Source: Patescibacteria group bacterium AH-259-L07
GTDB taxonomy: Bacteria > Patescibacteriota > Patescibacteriia > UBA2591 > UBA6264
NCBI GenBank assembly: GCA_027718005.1
Contig: JALLOP010000080.1
Location: 1 to 6,629, forward strand
Reading direction: 5' to 3'
DNA length: 6,629 nt
A program made the translations under genes and the position numbers. The notes beneath the pieces were generated by a model that was given only the letters and a program-made list of their open reading frames with translations, was not told the origin of the DNA and made no database searches. Positions 5,595-6,629 of the stretch are shown one piece after another. Positions within the stretch are counted from its first letter, which is position 1, and each line of letters opens with the position of its first letter.

Positions 5595-5840
5595 TTACGC
5601 GTTGAGTTTTTTGCTCCATTCTACTATTTGCTCTAACAACCCTTCTATCCATCTCATTGAATATACCATCCGCTTTGCAAAAAGAAGTAATAGACCAGCA
5701 CCGAAAAGAACGCCTCCTGTCATTATACTCGCCGTTGTTGACTCAACTCCTGTAACATGACATATAATACCCAGAAAAAGACCCATCGCAGTAAGTCGTA
5801 TACCGTAAGACTTAAGTATGCCATAGTCATCGTTAGACAT
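5595..5840 (-). CDS. Small membrane protein of unknown function
   Basis: An 81-residue protein I do not recognise. A short polar N-terminus (MSNDDYG) is followed by two likely membrane helices, about 13-31 (GIRLTAMGLFLGIICHV) and 37-56 (ASIMTGGVLFGAGLLLLF). A basic turn (AKRMVYSMR) and an amphipathic C-terminal helix (WIEGLLEQIVEWSKK) complete it. The charge pattern puts the C-terminal part in the cytoplasm, as a helical hairpin. It is a real gene: the ATG at 5840 has a strong GGGAGGG site six bases upstream (5853-5847), a consensus promoter lies at 5897-5925, and a terminator follows. It is monocistronic. The TA operon upstream has no clear terminator, so some read-through is possible. No enzyme motif is present. 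Confidence 0.8.
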   Translation of the reverse strand: MSNDDYGILKSYGIRLTAMGLFLGIICHVTGVESTTASIMTGGVLFGAGLLLLFAKRMVYSMRWIEGLLEQIVEWSKKLNA

Positions 5841-5896
5841 GGTTTTCCCTCCCTATTTTTAGTATTGAGCTATCTTTTGCATTAACTTTATTATAG

Positions 5897-5925
5897 ATTT
5901 TACCACAAATAAATTATTTTGTCAA
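5897..5925 (-). promoter_or_regulatory. Sigma-70 promoter of the 81-residue membrane protein gene
   Basis: On the minus strand TTGACA (5925-5920) and TAAAAT (5902-5897) are 17 bases apart, with TGG before the -10 box giving an extended -10. The start would be near 5890, leaving a leader of about 50 bases that includes the GGGAGGG ribosome-binding site. Confidence 0.82.
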
Positions 5926-5929
5926 CACC

Positions 5930-5948
5930 ATGTACAAGATGAGTACAT
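5930..5948. repeat. Inverted repeat ATGTAC-N7-GTACAT upstream of the promoter
   Basis: ATGTAC (5930-5935) and GTACAT (5943-5948) form a perfect 6-bp inverted repeat with a 7-base spacer. It sits directly upstream of the -35 box at 5920-5925 and about 20 bases past the toxin stop codon. It could be an activator site for the membrane protein gene or a weak hairpin at the end of the TA transcript. There is no T run after it, so it is not an intrinsic terminator. Confidence 0.45.
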
Positions 5949-5968
5949 AGTAACACTTTTGAGAATTT

Positions 5969-6229
5969 TTAAGGTCTCTTGAGTGTGTGGTTGTGCTTTC
6001 CAATTTTTCGAAGGACAAAAACATCATTTTCTTTTTGAAAAGTAAATCGATATCCTTTACTTACACGTGCTTCCCAAATACTTGTTGTTCCTTGTGCTTT
6101 TTTAGCGCGGAGAGATGGATGATGAAGATTAGTAAATAAGAATTGCAATTGTTTTTCGGCCTGTTTTTGAATATCTTTCGGCAGTGTTTTAAAGCCGTGT
6201 TGAAATGTACTTGTATATCGAACTTTCAT
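5969..6229 (-). CDS. RelE/ParE-superfamily toxin
   Basis: An 86-residue toxin of the RelE fold, a typical length. Relatives of this type are mostly ribosome-dependent mRNA endonucleases that stop translation, while ParE members poison gyrase; the sequence alone does not settle which. Seen are an N-terminal strand (MKVRYTSTF), two helices (about 13-33), the HPSLRAKK turn (37-44), and the core strands IWEARVSKGYRFTFQ (51-65) and VFVLRKIGKHN (70-80). R55, R61, K78 and H79 are candidates for RNA binding or catalysis. Only two bases separate its ATG at 6229 from the antitoxin stop codon, and it has no Shine-Dalgarno site, so translation is probably coupled to the antitoxin. The protein has no frameshift and appears functional. 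Confidence 0.88.
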   Translation of the reverse strand: MKVRYTSTFQHGFKTLPKDIQKQAEKQLQFLFTNLHHPSLRAKKAQGTTSIWEARVSKGYRFTFQKENDVFVLRKIGKHNHTLKRP

Positions 6230-6231
6230 GT

Positions 6232-6522
6232 TTATTTATGAAGCGCTTTTTTAAGCTCTTTTGCTGTTTTGAAGGCCGGGGAAACTTTTCCTTCTTGTAT
6301 ATCTTTTTCTGCTTGTTTTTCTCCTTTTTGCCATTCTTTAGACCAAAACCATGCTTGATCCGCATCAATAAGTTTTCGCGGTTTTAAAATAATTTTTGAA
6401 TTTTTTATTTCTGCTTCCAAAAAATCGCCTTCCTCAATGTTTAATAATTTTCTGAGTCCAGCGGGCAAGGTAATTTGAAAGTGGCGCTTTATTTTTAGTA
6501 AAGAAGATGTTGTTTTTCGCAT
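6232..6522 (-). CDS. AbrB/MazE/SpoVT-family antitoxin
   Basis: A 96-residue antitoxin. Residues about 8-48 form the swapped-hairpin AbrB/MazE DNA-binding fold (KIKRHFQITLPAGLRKLLNI, then EGDFLEAEI and KIILKP). The C-terminal tail (WFWSKEWQKGEKQAEKDIQEGK, then FKTAKELKKAL, written in two parts) is charged and helical, and should wrap round and neutralise the RelE toxin. The open frame extends to an ATG at 6615, but that codon lies inside the -35 box and upstream of the predicted transcription start near 6580. The added 31 residues also look unlike the family, so the ATG at 6522 is the start. No good Shine-Dalgarno site is visible. The antitoxin-first order, the 2-nt gap and the palindrome in the leader point to an autoregulated operon. 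AbrB-fold antitoxin with RelE-fold toxin recalls PrlF-YhaV, though this toxin is much shorter. Confidence 0.87.
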   Translation of the reverse strand: MRKTTSSLLKIKRHFQITLPAGLRKLLNIEEGDFLEAEIKNSKIILKPRKLIDADQAWFWSKEWQKGEKQAEKDIQEGKVSPAFKTAKELKKALHK

Positions 6523-6555
6523 AGGTTTATGCTTTAGAATATTTATAGTTATTTC

Positions 6556-6572
6556 ATAATTTCTGAAATTAT
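6556..6572. promoter_or_regulatory. 17-bp palindrome in the TA operon leader (likely operator)
   Basis: ATAATTTC-T-GAAATTAT is a perfect 8-bp inverted repeat around a single base. It starts about 8 bases after the predicted transcription start and ends about 34 bases before the antitoxin ATG. AbrB-type antitoxins usually repress their own operon by binding palindromes at the promoter, so this is the best operator candidate. In RNA it could also form a hairpin. Confidence 0.55.
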
Positions 6573-6586
6573 AAAAATATGAATAT

Positions 6587-6615
6587 ATTATAGAGCGATA
6601 AATGCATTTTGTCAA
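6587..6615 (-). promoter_or_regulatory. Consensus sigma-70 promoter of the TA operon
   Basis: On the minus strand TTGACA (6615-6610) and TATAAT (6592-6587) are exactly 17 bases apart. The start site would be near 6580, giving a leader of about 58 bases before the antitoxin ATG at 6522. Its position rules out translation from the ATG at 6615. Confidence 0.87.
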
Positions 6616-6629
6616 TTTATGACTTGTGG

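Noticed and set aside
6523..6615. N-terminal extension of the antitoxin to the ATG at 6615
   Set aside because: It overlaps the -35 box, lies upstream of the predicted transcription start and does not resemble AbrB-family N-termini.

Overview
The window is AT-rich bacterial DNA read with the standard bacterial code: TGA, TAA and TAG all end genes, and tryptophan is TGG. It carries one gene on the plus strand and seven on the minus strand. I cannot place the organism firmly. The low GC, small gene set, very consensus-like sigma-70 promoters, mixed use of Shine-Dalgarno and apparently leaderless starts, and small membrane and RRM proteins would fit an uncultivated bacterial lineage, for example a Patescibacteria/CPR-type genome. 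That placement is inference.

Layout from left to right: a small two-helix membrane protein (23-277, +); a hairpin terminator (296-321) facing an RRM-type RNA-binding protein gene (371-655, -), which has a consensus promoter at 790-818 and a leader of about 125 nt that starts with a long AU-rich hairpin; a 405-base gene-free stretch with tandem ACATGT repeats and a GC-rich structured element; a PLP-dependent aminotransferase (1061-2359, -) with its own promoter and a palindrome over the start site; a complete group II intron (2473-4372, -) encoding a reverse transcriptase/maturase; an NAD-dependent malate dehydrogenase (4406-5353, -) with a very short or absent leader; a two-helix membrane protein of unknown function (5595-5840, -) with its own promoter, strong RBS and terminator; and a toxin-antitoxin operon (5969-6522, -) that pairs an AbrB/MazE-fold antitoxin with a RelE-fold toxin.

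Most genes look like separate transcription units with their own promoters. The exception is the toxin-antitoxin pair, which is a tight operon with a 2-nt gap. The intron sits 33 bases after the malate dehydrogenase stop codon and interrupts no visible gene. It can be delimited to the base: 5' GTGCGCC, a 34-nt domain V starting directly after the reverse transcriptase stop codon, a domain VI with a branch-point A seven bases from the end, and two intron segments complementary to the last 14 bases of the 5' exon.

The points most worth checking are the intron's domain V (a G-A opposition where the catalytic triad normally has a G-U wobble) and its exon-binding layout, the RRM gene's 5' hairpin, and the regulatory palindromes of the toxin-antitoxin and aminotransferase promoters. 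I found no CRISPR array, tRNA or rRNA gene, and nothing I would call a wholly new system.
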